In this document: positions 1 to 8,949 of the stretch, piece by piece
How the letters are laid out: each line of letters begins with the position of its first letter
Numbering within the stretch: the stretch's first letter is position 1
Assembly: GCA_018396865.1 (NCBI GenBank)
Contig: JAGTRB010000009.1
Coordinates: 34,466-98,465 of the forward strand
Length of the DNA stretch: 64,000 nt
Direction: 5' to 3'
Origin: Candidatus Bathyarchaeota archaeon
GTDB lineage: Archaea; Thermoproteota; Bathyarchaeia; TCS64
The notes under the pieces: generated by a model
Database searches by the model: none
Told to the model about the DNA's origin: nothing
The model's input: the letters and a program-made list of their open reading frames with translations, nothing else
Made by a program: the position numbers and the translations under genes

Positions 1-428
1 ATTTATTAGACATAATTTTGATCAACCTATTCAAGTTATAAAAGAAGATTTGGAGGATGAGGGACAACGCTGAGAAAGTTTTCAAGAGATGATTCGCATG
101 TTAAATTAATGACTGATATTGAAGAGGTAACCATCGGCATTTAAAGTTCAAAAGATGTTTAAAAAAGTTTTTATATATTTATAATATTTTTCGGAATCAG
201 ATAACTATCTTCCACAAAAATTAATTAAATCTTCTTTTTTTTAAAATATTGATGAGGATAAAAAATCTTCCAGCAGTGGTTCATACTCTCCCACTAGCTT
301 TTCTGCTAATATTTTTAATATTTTTATATTCAACATATTTGATGATCATGATTCAAATGTTCAAGTAGAATGAACATATCAGTCGTTGTAACTTTTTGGC
401 GAGTTCCCGGAACAGTGACGCGTCTTCA
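1..428. other. AT-rich left-edge stretch without a convincing gene
   Basis: This stretch is much more AT-rich than the rest of the window and has several A/T runs, for example around 160-200. A short open frame runs in from the left edge at positions 2-73 on the plus strand (23 codons, then TGA). It could be the tail of a gene outside the window, but it is too short to identify. The other frames break quickly. It lies beyond the 3' end of the minus-strand gene that ends at 429. Confidence 0.5.
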
Positions 429-1775
429 TTACCTAGAGGCTAGCTCCTCTATGGAGATTGGGGGCTTCTCATTGTACTTGAACCCTCCCTTAGGGATCCA
501 TGAGCCGATCTTCTCAACCACCTTGGAGAGATAGTATCCTGAGGGGTGTTGGGGGCTGAACCTGGGGAAGCAGAACTTCTCCTCCTCATCTGATACTGGG
601 GGAACAATGAGTTCGTAGTCCTTCGACCCTATGCCCAGTCGGCTGCAGGTGTTGACGGTCATCCACTGGCTTCTGCCTATTATCCCCGCGAACTTCTCGG
701 ATGGTGGGGTCATGACTCCCTTCTCCTCGGCCTGGGAGCCCGGGATCCCCGGCATCCTGCTTGAGAGGTCTAGGGTGGCCGTGTCTATTGCAACCATATC
801 CCTCGAGGCCAAGACCCCTATGTTTGGGATTATGGGCCTATCGGAGCCTGGGGCGCAGTCGCATCCAGGGGCTATGTCTATAGCGTAGGTTATGAACCCC
901 ACCTTCTCCTTTCCAATGTGTCGGATGTAGCCCGTGGCGGCGTCGCCCATGGCTATTAAGAACCAGTTCCTGAAGTCCTCAAGCCTCTCTTCACCCCAGA
1001 CCTTGCACTGGTAGAACTGGCGCTGGTGGCCCATGCACCCTATACATCTATCGGGATTCCAATCCATCCTATCCTCCAGTATCCTAATCGCCCTGGTTGG
1101 GCATGTGTTGTCGCAGAGGATCCACTCGGGGCAGCTCTTCCCTATGCAACTCTCCCCGTGGAACTTCCATCGGTTCATTCCGACCACTGGGTGGGTTGTT
1201 AGATGCACGTTCAGCTTCCCCCTCTTTGAGCTGAATCCTATCGCTACGTTCTTTATCGCACCTCCGTAGACCCCGCTTACATGCCCCTTGAAGTGGCTCA
1301 CAACGATTACCGCGTCGGCGTGGGCTATTGCTGAGGCGAGGTATCCCTCCTTGAGGATCAGGCCGTCTGGGATCTCCACCCTGACATCGTCAAGCCCGTA
1401 CTCGCCGTCTGCTATTATAACTGGGCAGCCCATGGACTCCCTCGTGTACCCATTGGCGGCCGCGGTCTCAAAGTAGAACTGGGCTAGGCTCCTTGAACCA
1501 TAGTGGTAGTATGGCGCAGTGGTGGTGTCAGTGACGAAGGGTATCCCACCATACTCCTTAACCTTATCAACAATAACCCTGACCAAGATAGGGCGGAGAT
1601 AGGCCGTGTTATACCACTCCCCCATATGGCATTTTACCGCCACGATATCTCCGGGCTTGAAGCAGTCTTGGAGTCCTGCGTGTTCGAAGAGCTGGGCCGC
1701 CTTGGCGGGGAGGCTGGAGGTCAAACCATTGTAGCGATCATCCATAAAGTAGACCTTACTGGTCAAGAAGAACAC
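429..1775 (-). CDS. DUF362-family protein with ferredoxin-like cysteine cluster
   Basis: The protein has 448 residues. The DUF362 signature segments SHFKGHVSG (about 160-168) and GGAIKNVAIG (171-180) are present. They are followed by a cysteine-rich insert (C210, C215, C221, C225, then C244, C247, C257) of the kind that holds Fe-S clusters. DUF362 proteins are widespread in archaea and anaerobes and are generally assumed to act in redox reactions, but the reaction is not known. No signal peptide is evident, so it is probably cytoplasmic. The first Met is followed by a second at residue 11, which could be the true start. The gene stands alone, and the neighbour ending at 1864 is on the same strand. 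Confidence 0.85.
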   Translation of the reverse strand: MFFLTSKVYFMDDRYNGLTSSLPAKAAQLFEHAGLQDCFKPGDIVAVKCHMGEWYNTAYLRPILVRVIVDKVKEYGGIPFVTDTTTAPYYHYGSRSLAQFYFETAAANGYTRESMGCPVIIADGEYGLDDVRVEIPDGLILKEGYLASAIAHADAVIVVSHFKGHVSGVYGGAIKNVAIGFSSKRGKLNVHLTTHPVVGMNRWKFHGESCIGKSCPEWILCDNTCPTRAIRILEDRMDWNPDRCIGCMGHQRQFYQCKVWGEERLEDFRNWFLIAMGDAATGYIRHIGKEKVGFITYAIDIAPGCDCAPGSDRPIIPNIGVLASRDMVAIDTATLDLSSRMPGIPGSQAEEKGVMTPPSEKFAGIIGRSQWMTVNTCSRLGIGSKDYELIVPPVSDEEEKFCFPRFSPQHPSGYYLSKVVEKIGSWIPKGGFKYNEKPPISIEELASR

Positions 1776-1863
1776 TCATTACTCATTATAATTCAAGACC
1801 TATATTTTAATTTAGGTTTAATATGATTTGCAGGGGCCTCGGCTTTGAGCTTGCATTGTGGAT

Positions 1864-2223
1864 CTATGTTACCACCATGCTCCTCCTCCTGGACTCCTCG
1901 TCGAGCCTCCTTGCGCATTCCTCCACCTCCAACAGGGCATTCTCAAACTCCCTCACTATGGATTCATCCCTCAGATTCTCGATTATGCTGTATGAGGCTT
2001 CAAGTAGCCTCAAGGCGGCCCTATTAAACCTCTCAAGGATCTCTCTTCCATCCCTGGTCCTGAGCCAGATCCTCCTCTCATTCTGGACGAGGGAGTTGTA
2101 AGCCATCTGAAGGCGGAGTTGAAAGCCTCCCAACCCTCCCTTCTCTGTGGTTGAGACCCTGCCAAAGGCCTCTATGGCGGACCGCAGCCTGCCCTTAGCT
2201 GACTCAACCTCCTCCAACCTCAT
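1864..2223 (-). CDS. Small helical protein of unknown function
   Basis: The product has about 119 residues, is rich in Arg, Glu and Leu, and is predicted almost wholly helical, with no Cys and no membrane segment. I do not recognise the family. The ATG overlaps the stop codon of the upstream epimerase gene (TGATG), so the two are translationally coupled. A GTG one codon earlier (2226) is an alternative start. The coupling suggests it works with the epimerase, perhaps as a partner, but nothing in the sequence shows how. Confidence 0.65.
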   Translation of the reverse strand: MRLEEVESAKGRLRSAIEAFGRVSTTEKGGLGGFQLRLQMAYNSLVQNERRIWLRTRDGREILERFNRAALRLLEASYSIIENLRDESIVREFENALLEVEECARRLDEESRRRSMVVT

Positions 2224-3080
2224 CACCTCAGTCCCGCCTCTTCCCCAAGCTTTGTTAGGATCTCGAGAAAATTTTTGAGGGGGGTCCTCTGATAGTCCAA
2301 GAAGCTTCCAACCCTGGTATCATACCAGTCTAGGGCCGTATACTCGCTTGAGAATTTAAGCTCGGCCTCAACGCCTAGGGATGCGTAGAGGCTTCTCATG
2401 TACTCTCCACCTGTAACCTGCCAAGAGCCTCCCCCCGCGATGTTAAAGATCCGCCATCTGGCCTCAGGCCTCTCTAGGGCTGATAAAAGGGCTCTCGCGG
2501 CGTCTTCTAGATATATGAACTCCACCCTTTGATCAGACCTGAAGGGTATGACCTCAGGTGGCTCAACGATGTCGGCAACGGCTATAGGTGAGATGCGGAG
2601 GATCGTGTATGGGATGCCCGAGGCCTCTATCAGCCTCTCAGCCTCTATCTTACTCCTGGAATAGTTATCCGTCCCCACAACTGGGTGGTCCTCCCGGACG
2701 GGGGGCTCCTCTAGGGCGGTGACCCCGTAAACCGCGACTGAGGATGCGAATATTATAGGTATAGATCTCTCCCTTAGGGCCTCCAACAGATTTCTGGTTC
2801 CTTCCACGTTAACCCTTTTAGTCAGCTCTGAGTCCTCCTCACTTCTGGGTGGGAGGACGGCGGCCAGGTGGAAGACTCCATCCGCTCCCCTACAGGCCTC
2901 AGCCACATCAGCCGGCCTAGTCACATCTCCCTTGAAGATCTCTACCCGTGGTGTGCCTTCCAATTTGTCGATCTGGGCGTTGGGGAGGTCGAAGGCTATG
3001 GCCGAGTGTCCCCTCTCCGAGATCATTCTAATAAGGCATGCTCCGAGCCTCCCCGCACCGCCTGTGACCAGGAGTCTCAT
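2223..3080 (-). CDS. NAD-dependent epimerase/dehydratase (extended SDR)
   Basis: The protein has 285 residues and an N-terminal Rossmann fold with TGGAGRLG at 6-13. D31 sits at the end of beta-2, which favours NAD(H) over NADP(H). The catalytic Ser113/114 region and the Y140-x3-K144 pair of extended SDR enzymes are present. Family members act on nucleotide-sugars or related substrates. The substrate here cannot be told, and the 285-residue length is short for a sugar epimerase. A TATA-like element at 3107-3114 lies about 27 nt before the ATG, implying a nearly leaderless transcript. It is the first gene of a two-gene operon with the small helical protein. Confidence 0.85.
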   Translation of the reverse strand: MRLLVTGGAGRLGACLIRMISERGHSAIAFDLPNAQIDKLEGTPRVEIFKGDVTRPADVAEACRGADGVFHLAAVLPPRSEEDSELTKRVNVEGTRNLLEALRERSIPIIFASSVAVYGVTALEEPPVREDHPVVGTDNYSRSKIEAERLIEASGIPYTILRISPIAVADIVEPPEVIPFRSDQRVEFIYLEDAARALLSALERPEARWRIFNIAGGGSWQVTGGEYMRSLYASLGVEAELKFSSEYTALDWYDTRVGSFLDYQRTPLKNFLEILTKLGEEAGLR

Positions 3081-3106
3081 TAACTTATGCCACCGAGGTA
3101 AACAAC

Positions 3107-3114
3107 TTTAAAAA
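3107..3114 (-). promoter_or_regulatory. TATA box of the SDR epimerase operon
   Basis: On the minus strand the sequence reads TTTTTAAA, centred about 30 nt upstream of the ATG at 3080. With the usual archaeal spacing of about 25 nt to the start site, the transcript would have almost no leader. Confidence 0.5.
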
Positions 3115-3142
3115 GGGCCATAGGAATTTGGCCTCACCCTCA

Positions 3143-4783
3143 TTATGGATGGGGTTTAACCCTCTTCAGGATCCTCCCAGCCATCGCCCCGGTGTGCTCT
3201 CCATCTCTGACTGTTAGGACGCCGTTGACGAGGAGGTGCTCTATGCCCTCGGGGTATCTCATCGCAGCCTCCGGAGGGGTGTAGTCTGATTTGTCCTCAA
3301 TCCTCTCGGGGTCGAATACCAAGATATCGGCCCACATTCCTGGGATGATCAGGCCTCTGTCATATAGCCCAAGGACACTCGCGGGAAGGGAGGTCATCTT
3401 CCTAATCGCCTCCTCTAGGGTGAGCAGCCTCTTCTCCCTAACATATCTCTTCAGGACCCTTGGGAAGGTTCCATAATACCTGGGGTGAGGTGAGGGCTCA
3501 TGTCTCCTCAGGGGAGCTTTGGGTGAGTGGACCCTTCCGTCGGTTCCGAAGGCCACCCAGGGCCTCCTCATAATGGCCTCAACGTTCTCCTCTGACTGGT
3601 TGAAGTTGACTATGGAGAATCCCCCCTCCAACTCTCCGGATATGCTCTTCTCGATATGCTCCCTGAATAGGTTGAATATTGCATCCTCAGGTTCTTCTCC
3701 CCTAATCTCAGCGGCCTCCGCTATAGTCTTTCCAACCAATGAGGGATCGGCTGGGTAGCTTGAGATCAGGGCTGCAGAGGCTCCTCCCCTCTCATCCATT
3801 GATTCGGCGAGGGCTCTACGTATCTTAGGGGCCAGCTCAGGATCCCTGAGCCGCTTAGCTAGAGCTTCGGGCCCCCCCTCATGGGCCCAATGGGGGATCC
3901 AGGCCCCGGGCCCTGTTCCGCTGGCGTTGTATGGGTATTGGTCGGCGGTGATTTCCAATCCCCTCGCCCTAGCCTCCTCAACCAGCTGGATGAGCCTAGG
4001 GCATAGGCCCCAAAACCTCCTGGAGAGAACCTTGAAATGGGATATATGGACTGGTATGCCCGCCTCCTCCCCGATCCTGATTATCTCCTCCACCGCACCC
4101 ATGGGGTCGCCCCTGTCCCCCTCATCCCTAATATGGCTCGCGTAATAGCCACCATATCGAGCAACAACTTTGGCCAACTCGATAACCTCCTCAGTAGATG
4201 CATAGCTCTGAGGCACATACCTAAGACCTGTAGAGATGCCGAGACAGCCAGCCTCCAAAGCCCTTACCAACTCCTCCTTCATGGCCTCAAGCTCCTCCAG
4301 GGTGGGGGGCCTCATCTCCATCCCCATCACGTACCTCCGGATGTTTCCAAAGGCGGCCATAGGGGCCACATTCACGGAGATACCCCCCTCCTCCAACCGC
4401 TTGAGGTACTCCTCAACTGTATGCCAGTCGATGCCTAAGCCAGCCTCCCTCAGGTAAGGGTGAAGCCTCTCCTCCTCCCTCCTCATCTCATCGTTGAGGG
4501 GGGCGGCACCCGAGCCGCAGCTGGGGAAGACGACTGTTGAGACGCCCATTCGAACCTTGTTCTCCGCCCTCCTATCCACCAGGAGCGCGAAGTCCGAGTG
4601 GTCGTGGAGGTCTATGAAACCAGGGCAGACCATCAGCCCTGAGGCATCCAGTGTCTCCTCGGCTCCTTCGAAGACCTTGCCCACTTCAACTATCCTCCCA
4701 TCACTAACCGCCACATCGGCCCTGAACCAGGGGTTTCCAGCACCTGTGATAATCCTTCCACCCTTAATCACGAGGTCGTACAA
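3143..4783 (-). CDS. N-acyl-D-amino-acid deacylase (D-aminoacylase) family amidohydrolase
   Basis: The protein has 546 residues and is an amidohydrolase-superfamily member. The HxH metal site (H60, H62) lies in a GFIDLHDHSD segment, and the cysteine C89 typical of D-aminoacylases follows. Further ligands lie in HISHFK and FGTDG. The family hydrolyses N-acyl-D-amino acids, and related members act on dihydro-pyrimidines and similar amides. Length and motif order fit the D-aminoacylase branch. A second paralogue lies immediately upstream (5230-7011), so both may take part in D-amino-acid or amide scavenging. No transporter lies beside them. Substrate specificity is not visible. Confidence 0.85.
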   Translation of the reverse strand: MYDLVIKGGRIITGAGNPWFRADVAVSDGRIVEVGKVFEGAEETLDASGLMVCPGFIDLHDHSDFALLVDRRAENKVRMGVSTVVFPSCGSGAAPLNDEMRREEERLHPYLREAGLGIDWHTVEEYLKRLEEGGISVNVAPMAAFGNIRRYVMGMEMRPPTLEELEAMKEELVRALEAGCLGISTGLRYVPQSYASTEEVIELAKVVARYGGYYASHIRDEGDRGDPMGAVEEIIRIGEEAGIPVHISHFKVLSRRFWGLCPRLIQLVEEARARGLEITADQYPYNASGTGPGAWIPHWAHEGGPEALAKRLRDPELAPKIRRALAESMDERGGASAALISSYPADPSLVGKTIAEAAEIRGEEPEDAIFNLFREHIEKSISGELEGGFSIVNFNQSEENVEAIMRRPWVAFGTDGRVHSPKAPLRRHEPSPHPRYYGTFPRVLKRYVREKRLLTLEEAIRKMTSLPASVLGLYDRGLIIPGMWADILVFDPERIEDKSDYTPPEAAMRYPEGIEHLLVNGVLTVRDGEHTGAMAGRILKRVKPHP

Positions 4784-5229
4784 GGCGATCGAGATATGCT
4801 CCCATTAACTAATAAATCCATGGTATTGAGAACGATGACGCCTTTTTCATTAGCAACTTTCATACATTTTACATTACGCTGGAGGCAGGTCTCAGCATAC
4901 TAAGGCCTAACAATAGGCACATAACGAAGAGTTAAACAGAAAACAGAAAAATCATAAAATTTTCACTAATGCTTTAAACATATTTAAAAACAAATGGATA
5001 GTGATGGATGGAGCATCGTATTAAACCTCCATAAAAAGGGAGATATGTAAAAAAGGTATCAACCAGGTGATCCTGAGAGAGTTAGAGGCCCTGATAGGAG
5101 AAATAAACTATCCTAGTAGAGCACCAACTCAAACCAGATCTAAGGGAGTCGAAGAAATCAAAGGAGTAGAGGGATTTAAGGCTCTTTATCTATCCGGCCG
5201 TTCTCCGGTTCTCTCCTTTCAGGAGATAC
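4784..5229. other. Intergenic region between the two deacylase genes
   Basis: This holds the 5' flank of the downstream deacylase (start at 4783) and the 3' flank of the upstream one (end at 5230). It is AT-rich, especially at 4920-5060. A 66-codon plus-strand open frame at 5067 runs antisense into the end of the next gene and has no family resemblance. I see no RNA gene. Confidence 0.4.
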
Positions 5230-7011
5230 TTAAGCTTGGCCCCTCCTTAGGACTCTACCTGGCTTAGCCCCTGTGTGCTTGTCCTTCTCTATGACAGCAA
5301 CCCCGTTGACGAAGACATACTCGAAGCCCGTTGGGTATCTCCTCGTCTCCTTGGGGGTGCTGTTCATCCTCAGGTTCTCCCAGTCTATTATTAGGATGTC
5401 CGCGTAGCCTCCAACCTCTATCTTCCCTCTACCCTTTAGGTTGTGGGATTCAGCGGGCAGGGCAGTGCACTTCCTAACAGCCTCCTCTAGGCTAAGGAGC
5501 CTCTGCTCCTTTACGTAGCGGATGAGGAAGGATGGGTATGCGGAGTATGTGTTTGGCCCAGGCCTGTCCCATGGTGGGTATACCCCCTCCCTCTTATCGT
5601 CGACCATCGACGAGTCGACGCCCACCATACCTCTCGGATGCTTATAGAAGAGTTTCACATAGTCCTCCGTGAACCTGTAATCCCCTATGGAGCATCTAGA
5701 ATCGGGATCCTCGACTATCAGGTCGAACCAGGCCTCCATGGGGTCCTTCCCCAATTCCAAAGCTATCTCTGCTACGGACCTGTCGAGATACTTCGGGTTC
5801 TTATGCTCAGTTATGGTTATCTCCCTGGCCCAGTTTGGGTTCATGTTAGGGTTGGATGGGGGCTGGATATAGAACTTCCCCCTCTGGAGGGCCTCCCTCA
5901 CCTCCTGCCTGAAGTCCGCCATCCTGAGAGCCCTCGCGAAGGCCTCCCTCGAACCCAGAAGCCTCAGGAACGGGGCGAAGTGGCCGCAGAGGTAGTGGGA
6001 GGTGAACCACCAGTAGGGGATGACATCGAAGTAGGCCTCGACACCCTCAGCTATGTACCGGTCTATCACATCCAGGGTTGCCCTCCCTATCGCCTCCTGT
6101 ATAACCCTAGGTGGAGGTATCGGCGTCGCATCCCAGCCCCCGTAGAGGTGGGCTATCACTATCGGTACCCCAGCCTTCTTCGCCGTCTCAAGCTCGTCGA
6201 TAATCCCCTGTATCCTGTTCCATGGAATACCGGCTGTGATGCCCCTCCTCCTACCCGTCCTCCTCCAATGGGGCGAGTAGATCGACCCAGGATAATCCCT
6301 CAGGATGGCTACATGCCTGTCTATCTCCTCCCTCGAGGCGAAGCAGTCCGGGTCGTAGTCAATCCCCGCCGAGAGGCCTATACACCCCTCATCCATGGCC
6401 TGCCTTATGAGCCTACCGATCTCCTCAACCTCCTCAGGGGTGGAGGGCCTCTCATAGTCGTTGCCGAGGACAGCCGTCCTGCAGGCACCGTGCCCCACTA
6501 GGGGTGCGTAATTTATCGAGAAGCCCCTCTCCTCAATGACCTTGAAGTACTCCCCCATCGTCCTCCAGGTTATGGTCCAGCCGAACTTCTCCTTCAGGAG
6601 CTCATTCACCCTCTCCAATGGAAAATACGGCTTCCTGGGGAAGTACATGAAGGGCTCGAGCTCATAGACATACTCCTCAGCGATGCCCGGAAGCCTGACC
6701 ACCTCTCCCACCGGTGCTGGAGAGCTTCCACACTGCCCCCCGACGAAGGTGGTGACCCCCATATGAACATCACTCTCACACAAAGGATAGAAGAGAATAT
6801 TTCTATCAGAGTGGCTGTGGGAGTCCACAAACCCGGGCGTGGCTAGGAGCCCTGAGGCATCGACCTCCCTGACAGCATCCCCTTTAACTTTCCCTAAGGC
6901 GGCTATCCTATCACCCTTAACCCCTATGGAACCCTTGTAGGCATCTCTTCCAGTCCCGTCGATGATGGTGGCATCCCTTATGAGCAGATCATACTCTATA
7001 ACCATCAACAA
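5230..7011 (-). CDS. Second N-acyl-D-amino-acid deacylase-type amidohydrolase
   Basis: The protein has 593 residues and is a paralogue of the gene at 3143-4783. It has the metal-binding H65-x-H67 in GFVDSHSHSD and the family cysteine C94 in GGQCGSSPAP. A later His lies in VIAHLYGG rather than the HISHFK of its neighbour, and a C-terminal Asp lies in VGVDSS. It carries extra sequence in the middle (about residues 110-160 and 290-340) compared with the neighbour, so the substrate probably differs. The third residue is also Met (ATG TTG ATG) and could be the start. The C-terminal MxxPAxxxxLKGRGKIEVGGYADI pattern is usual for the family. Confidence 0.83.
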   Translation of the reverse strand: MLMVIEYDLLIRDATIIDGTGRDAYKGSIGVKGDRIAALGKVKGDAVREVDASGLLATPGFVDSHSHSDRNILFYPLCESDVHMGVTTFVGGQCGSSPAPVGEVVRLPGIAEEYVYELEPFMYFPRKPYFPLERVNELLKEKFGWTITWRTMGEYFKVIEERGFSINYAPLVGHGACRTAVLGNDYERPSTPEEVEEIGRLIRQAMDEGCIGLSAGIDYDPDCFASREEIDRHVAILRDYPGSIYSPHWRRTGRRRGITAGIPWNRIQGIIDELETAKKAGVPIVIAHLYGGWDATPIPPPRVIQEAIGRATLDVIDRYIAEGVEAYFDVIPYWWFTSHYLCGHFAPFLRLLGSREAFARALRMADFRQEVREALQRGKFYIQPPSNPNMNPNWAREITITEHKNPKYLDRSVAEIALELGKDPMEAWFDLIVEDPDSRCSIGDYRFTEDYVKLFYKHPRGMVGVDSSMVDDKREGVYPPWDRPGPNTYSAYPSFLIRYVKEQRLLSLEEAVRKCTALPAESHNLKGRGKIEVGGYADILIIDWENLRMNSTPKETRRYPTGFEYVFVNGVAVIEKDKHTGAKPGRVLRRGQA

Positions 7012-7117
7012 ACAATCTCTGCATAATCTAATAAAACTTTAGGTTAAGGCTAGGGAATTTTTAAATCGTAATGAAAGTGAAAGGCATTATTTTTAGGATA
7101 ATTTTAAGAGTCGAGTT

Positions 7118-7423
7118 TCAAGGAGGATCCGATCTCTCGGGTTTATATGAACTGGGAGGGTTCAAGTCTTGATTTTTCAATCCGTCGAAATGCCTATCGA
7201 AGGATACGATTCCATCCGCCTTTAATATTGTTGCTACATGGTATTGAATTGAATCATCTATATCCAGGTTTAACTCATAACTCAGATCTATGGCACTTAA
7301 CTCATCCATTAATGTTGTATTATAAATTCGTAATCTCTTATAATCTAGCAAACTCATTAAGAATAGTTTAAGTCTTCTAAGGAATGGGGAAAGATCGGAG
7401 TAGTGACTGATTTTTCTATACAC
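7118..7423 (-). pseudogene. Truncated PIN-domain (VapC-like) fragment
   Basis: The 101-codon frame opens with GTG directly after an in-frame TGA. The part around LSAIDLSYELNLDIDDSIQYHVATILKADGIVSFDRHF matches the C-terminal half of a PIN nuclease: the paired acidic residues before the final helix (DIDD), then a V-S-F-D strand and HF. The N-terminal half, with the first catalytic Asp and the middle Glu, is missing, and the sequence upstream in the same frame does not supply it. I read it as the remains of a toxin gene. The C-terminal tail after HFDGL also looks aberrant. No antitoxin gene lies beside it. Confidence 0.55.
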
Positions 7424-7459
7424 TCAATTTTAGTTATAATGGAAGGATTTAATAGAAGA

Positions 7460-7545
7460 CAAAATGTCAAACAGAACTTAGAAGAAAAGAGCTTAAACTA
7501 TTCAAACAGGAGTCTACTAAGTTCTTAGGTCTGTTTGACATTTTG
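7460..7545. repeat. Imperfect inverted repeat, 25-bp arms
   Basis: The left arm starts at 7460 with CAAAATGTCAAACAG. The exact reverse complement of those 15 bases occupies 7531-7545. Moving inward, a further 7 of 10 positions pair, giving arms of about 25 bp around a loop of about 36 nt. It lies just upstream of the truncated PIN gene. It could be the remnant of a miniature element or a structured RNA. Confidence 0.55.
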
Positions 7546-7703
7546 AAGGGAGCATCTCTCTTTAATTGATTTTAAGGGTTCGATTATCTGGGCCTTTCTC
7601 TAATCCATAATCTTGAGGTAGCTCCCTTCCTTCACCTAAACCTCTCTAGAAGAGTCCTCGGGACAACCCCCTCCATTCGTCGACTTTTGTAATCTCTATA
7701 GGC

Positions 7704-7738
7704 TTTAAAGAGTTCTTATTCAAACTCTTTAAATTTTT
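7704..7738 (+). repeat. Short perfect hairpin followed by a T run
   Basis: TTTAAAGAGTT at 7704-7714 pairs perfectly with AACTCTTTAAA at 7723-7733 across an 8-nt loop, and a run of five T follows. On the plus strand this resembles a terminator, but no plus-strand gene precedes it. Confidence 0.4.
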
Positions 7739-8070
7739 CCACTTCATTGAGGCCTCTAAACTCTTCGATAATTTTCACTACTAGAAATCCAGAGCCGATA
7801 ATTTCACTCATAGAATGCCGATTTGACAAGCTGCCAATGAATGTAATCGTCGTCATAGACCTTCCAGTACAGACTCCCGATCCTATCTGGCCAACGATAA
7901 TCTCCACCTCTCGGTCCCTCATCATGACTCTCTCCATTCCGAAGACTCGCCCAAACTCGGCCTCCCGAGCTGTAGAAAACGGGGAGATGGAGCCGGGCTT
8001 TTGCCTCCTCCAAGGACCATAGATTAGAACACTTTAGATTTAGATGATTCTATGTTGTTCTGATCCATGG

Positions 8071-8078
8071 TTTAAATA
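8071..8078 (+). promoter_or_regulatory. TATA box of the SIMPL gene
   Basis: TTTAAATA lies 36-43 nt before the TTG start at 8114. This is a good archaeal TATA match and would give a short leader. Confidence 0.55.
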
Positions 8079-8113
8079 ACCTCAGTCGACAATGTTTTAA
8101 TGGGAGAGCAGGG

Positions 8114-8905
8114 TTGAAGTTGAAGTGGCAATATATCTCGATCTTCGCGGTCTGCGCCTCGGTCATACTCGCATCTGTGATAATCACATACAGGCCTCAG
8201 GAACCGGCTTCGGTCGAGAGGGATTTCTGGCTACCCGTAGGGGTACCCCCCTCCCTAGGATCCATAGGGTCTAATGTCCGCGTGGACGGGCAGTCCAAGA
8301 CAATCTCACTCTCTGGAACCGGGACCTCTTATGCCAAGGCGAATCAGGCTACTCTCACCCTCGGCGTCCAGACGGAGAACTCCTCGGCCTCTGTTGCTGT
8401 TGAGGAGAACGCTAGGCTCATGACCTCCATTGTCTCGGCTTTGAAGTCCCTAGGGATAGGGGAGGAGAGGATGGAGACGGTCTCCTACGGCATAAACCCG
8501 ATCTACGATTCTAACTGGCAGAAGGTGATAGGCTATAGGGTTGTCAACCTTATAAGGGTGAGATTACAGGAGCTGGACCTGATCGGGAAGGCCATAGATG
8601 TGGCCAGCAGGGCTGGGGCCAACAGGATCGATGGTATCTCCTTCGGTCTCTCAAGCGACCTCCAGGAGCAGCTGAAACTGGAGGCCTATAAAAAGGCGAT
8701 AAACGACGCCTCCACAAAGGCGAAACTCATCGCTGAGATGCTGAACCTAAAGATAACAGGCGTCCTCTCCTTCACCGAGAGCGTTTACTATCCCTACACG
8801 CCGGCTAGAGGCCTTGAGATCACGGCCGATAAAGGCGCAACGCCGATCTTCGAGGGAGCCCTAAGCGTCTCTGTAACAGTAAATATCGTGTACACCTTTG
8901 AGTAA
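8114..8905 (+). CDS. SIMPL-domain (DUF541) protein, membrane-anchored
   Basis: The protein has 263 residues with a hydrophobic N-terminal anchor at about 6-26, so the domain should sit outside the membrane. The body shows the SIMPL/DUF541 pattern: ISLSGTGTSYAKANQATLTLGVQ, then a helix with NARLMTSIVSALKSLGI, the YGINPIYD segment and the closing VTVNIVYTFE strand. Bacterial relatives include oxidative-stress and cell-envelope proteins, and the archaeal role is unknown. A TTG start is preferred because it falls at the proper distance from a strong TATA box. The gene stands alone and converges on the cysteine-rich protein gene at 8950. Confidence 0.85.
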   Translation: MKLKWQYISIFAVCASVILASVIITYRPQEPASVERDFWLPVGVPPSLGSIGSNVRVDGQSKTISLSGTGTSYAKANQATLTLGVQTENSSASVAVEENARLMTSIVSALKSLGIGEERMETVSYGINPIYDSNWQKVIGYRVVNLIRVRLQELDLIGKAIDVASRAGANRIDGISFGLSSDLQEQLKLEAYKKAINDASTKAKLIAEMLNLKITGVLSFTESVYYPYTPARGLEITADKGATPIFEGALSVSVTVNIVYTFE

Positions 8906-8949
8906 CCCTTTATTTTTCCAACTTCACTTTTATAATATCCAAAAGGAGG

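Larger units (their letters stand above)
7424..8070. other. Non-coding, probably decayed region
   Basis: About 650 bases lie between the PIN fragment and the SIMPL gene without a supportable gene. Several overlapping frames of 69-91 codons occur on both strands at 7716-8022 without a clear family match. Two inverted repeats are present (listed separately), as is the promoter of the downstream gene at the right end. Together with the headless PIN fragment this looks like degenerating accessory DNA. Confidence 0.45.

Noticed and set aside
2..73. Short open frame at the left edge
   Set aside because: 23 codons with no recognisable motif; it could be a gene tail but cannot be supported.
5067..5267. 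66-codon plus-strand frame between and into the deacylase genes
   Set aside because: It ends antisense inside the second deacylase, has no family resemblance, and shows no good promoter spacing.
5638..6501. 287-codon plus-strand frame
   Set aside because: It lies wholly antisense to the well-supported second deacylase gene; proline/arginine-rich composition is typical of antisense frames in high-GC DNA.
7716..8022. Overlapping frames on both strands with faint resemblance to a nucleotidyltransferase (MNT) domain
   Set aside because: The resemblance would need frame changes and loses the GSxxRG and DxD motifs, so no gene or pseudogene can be claimed.
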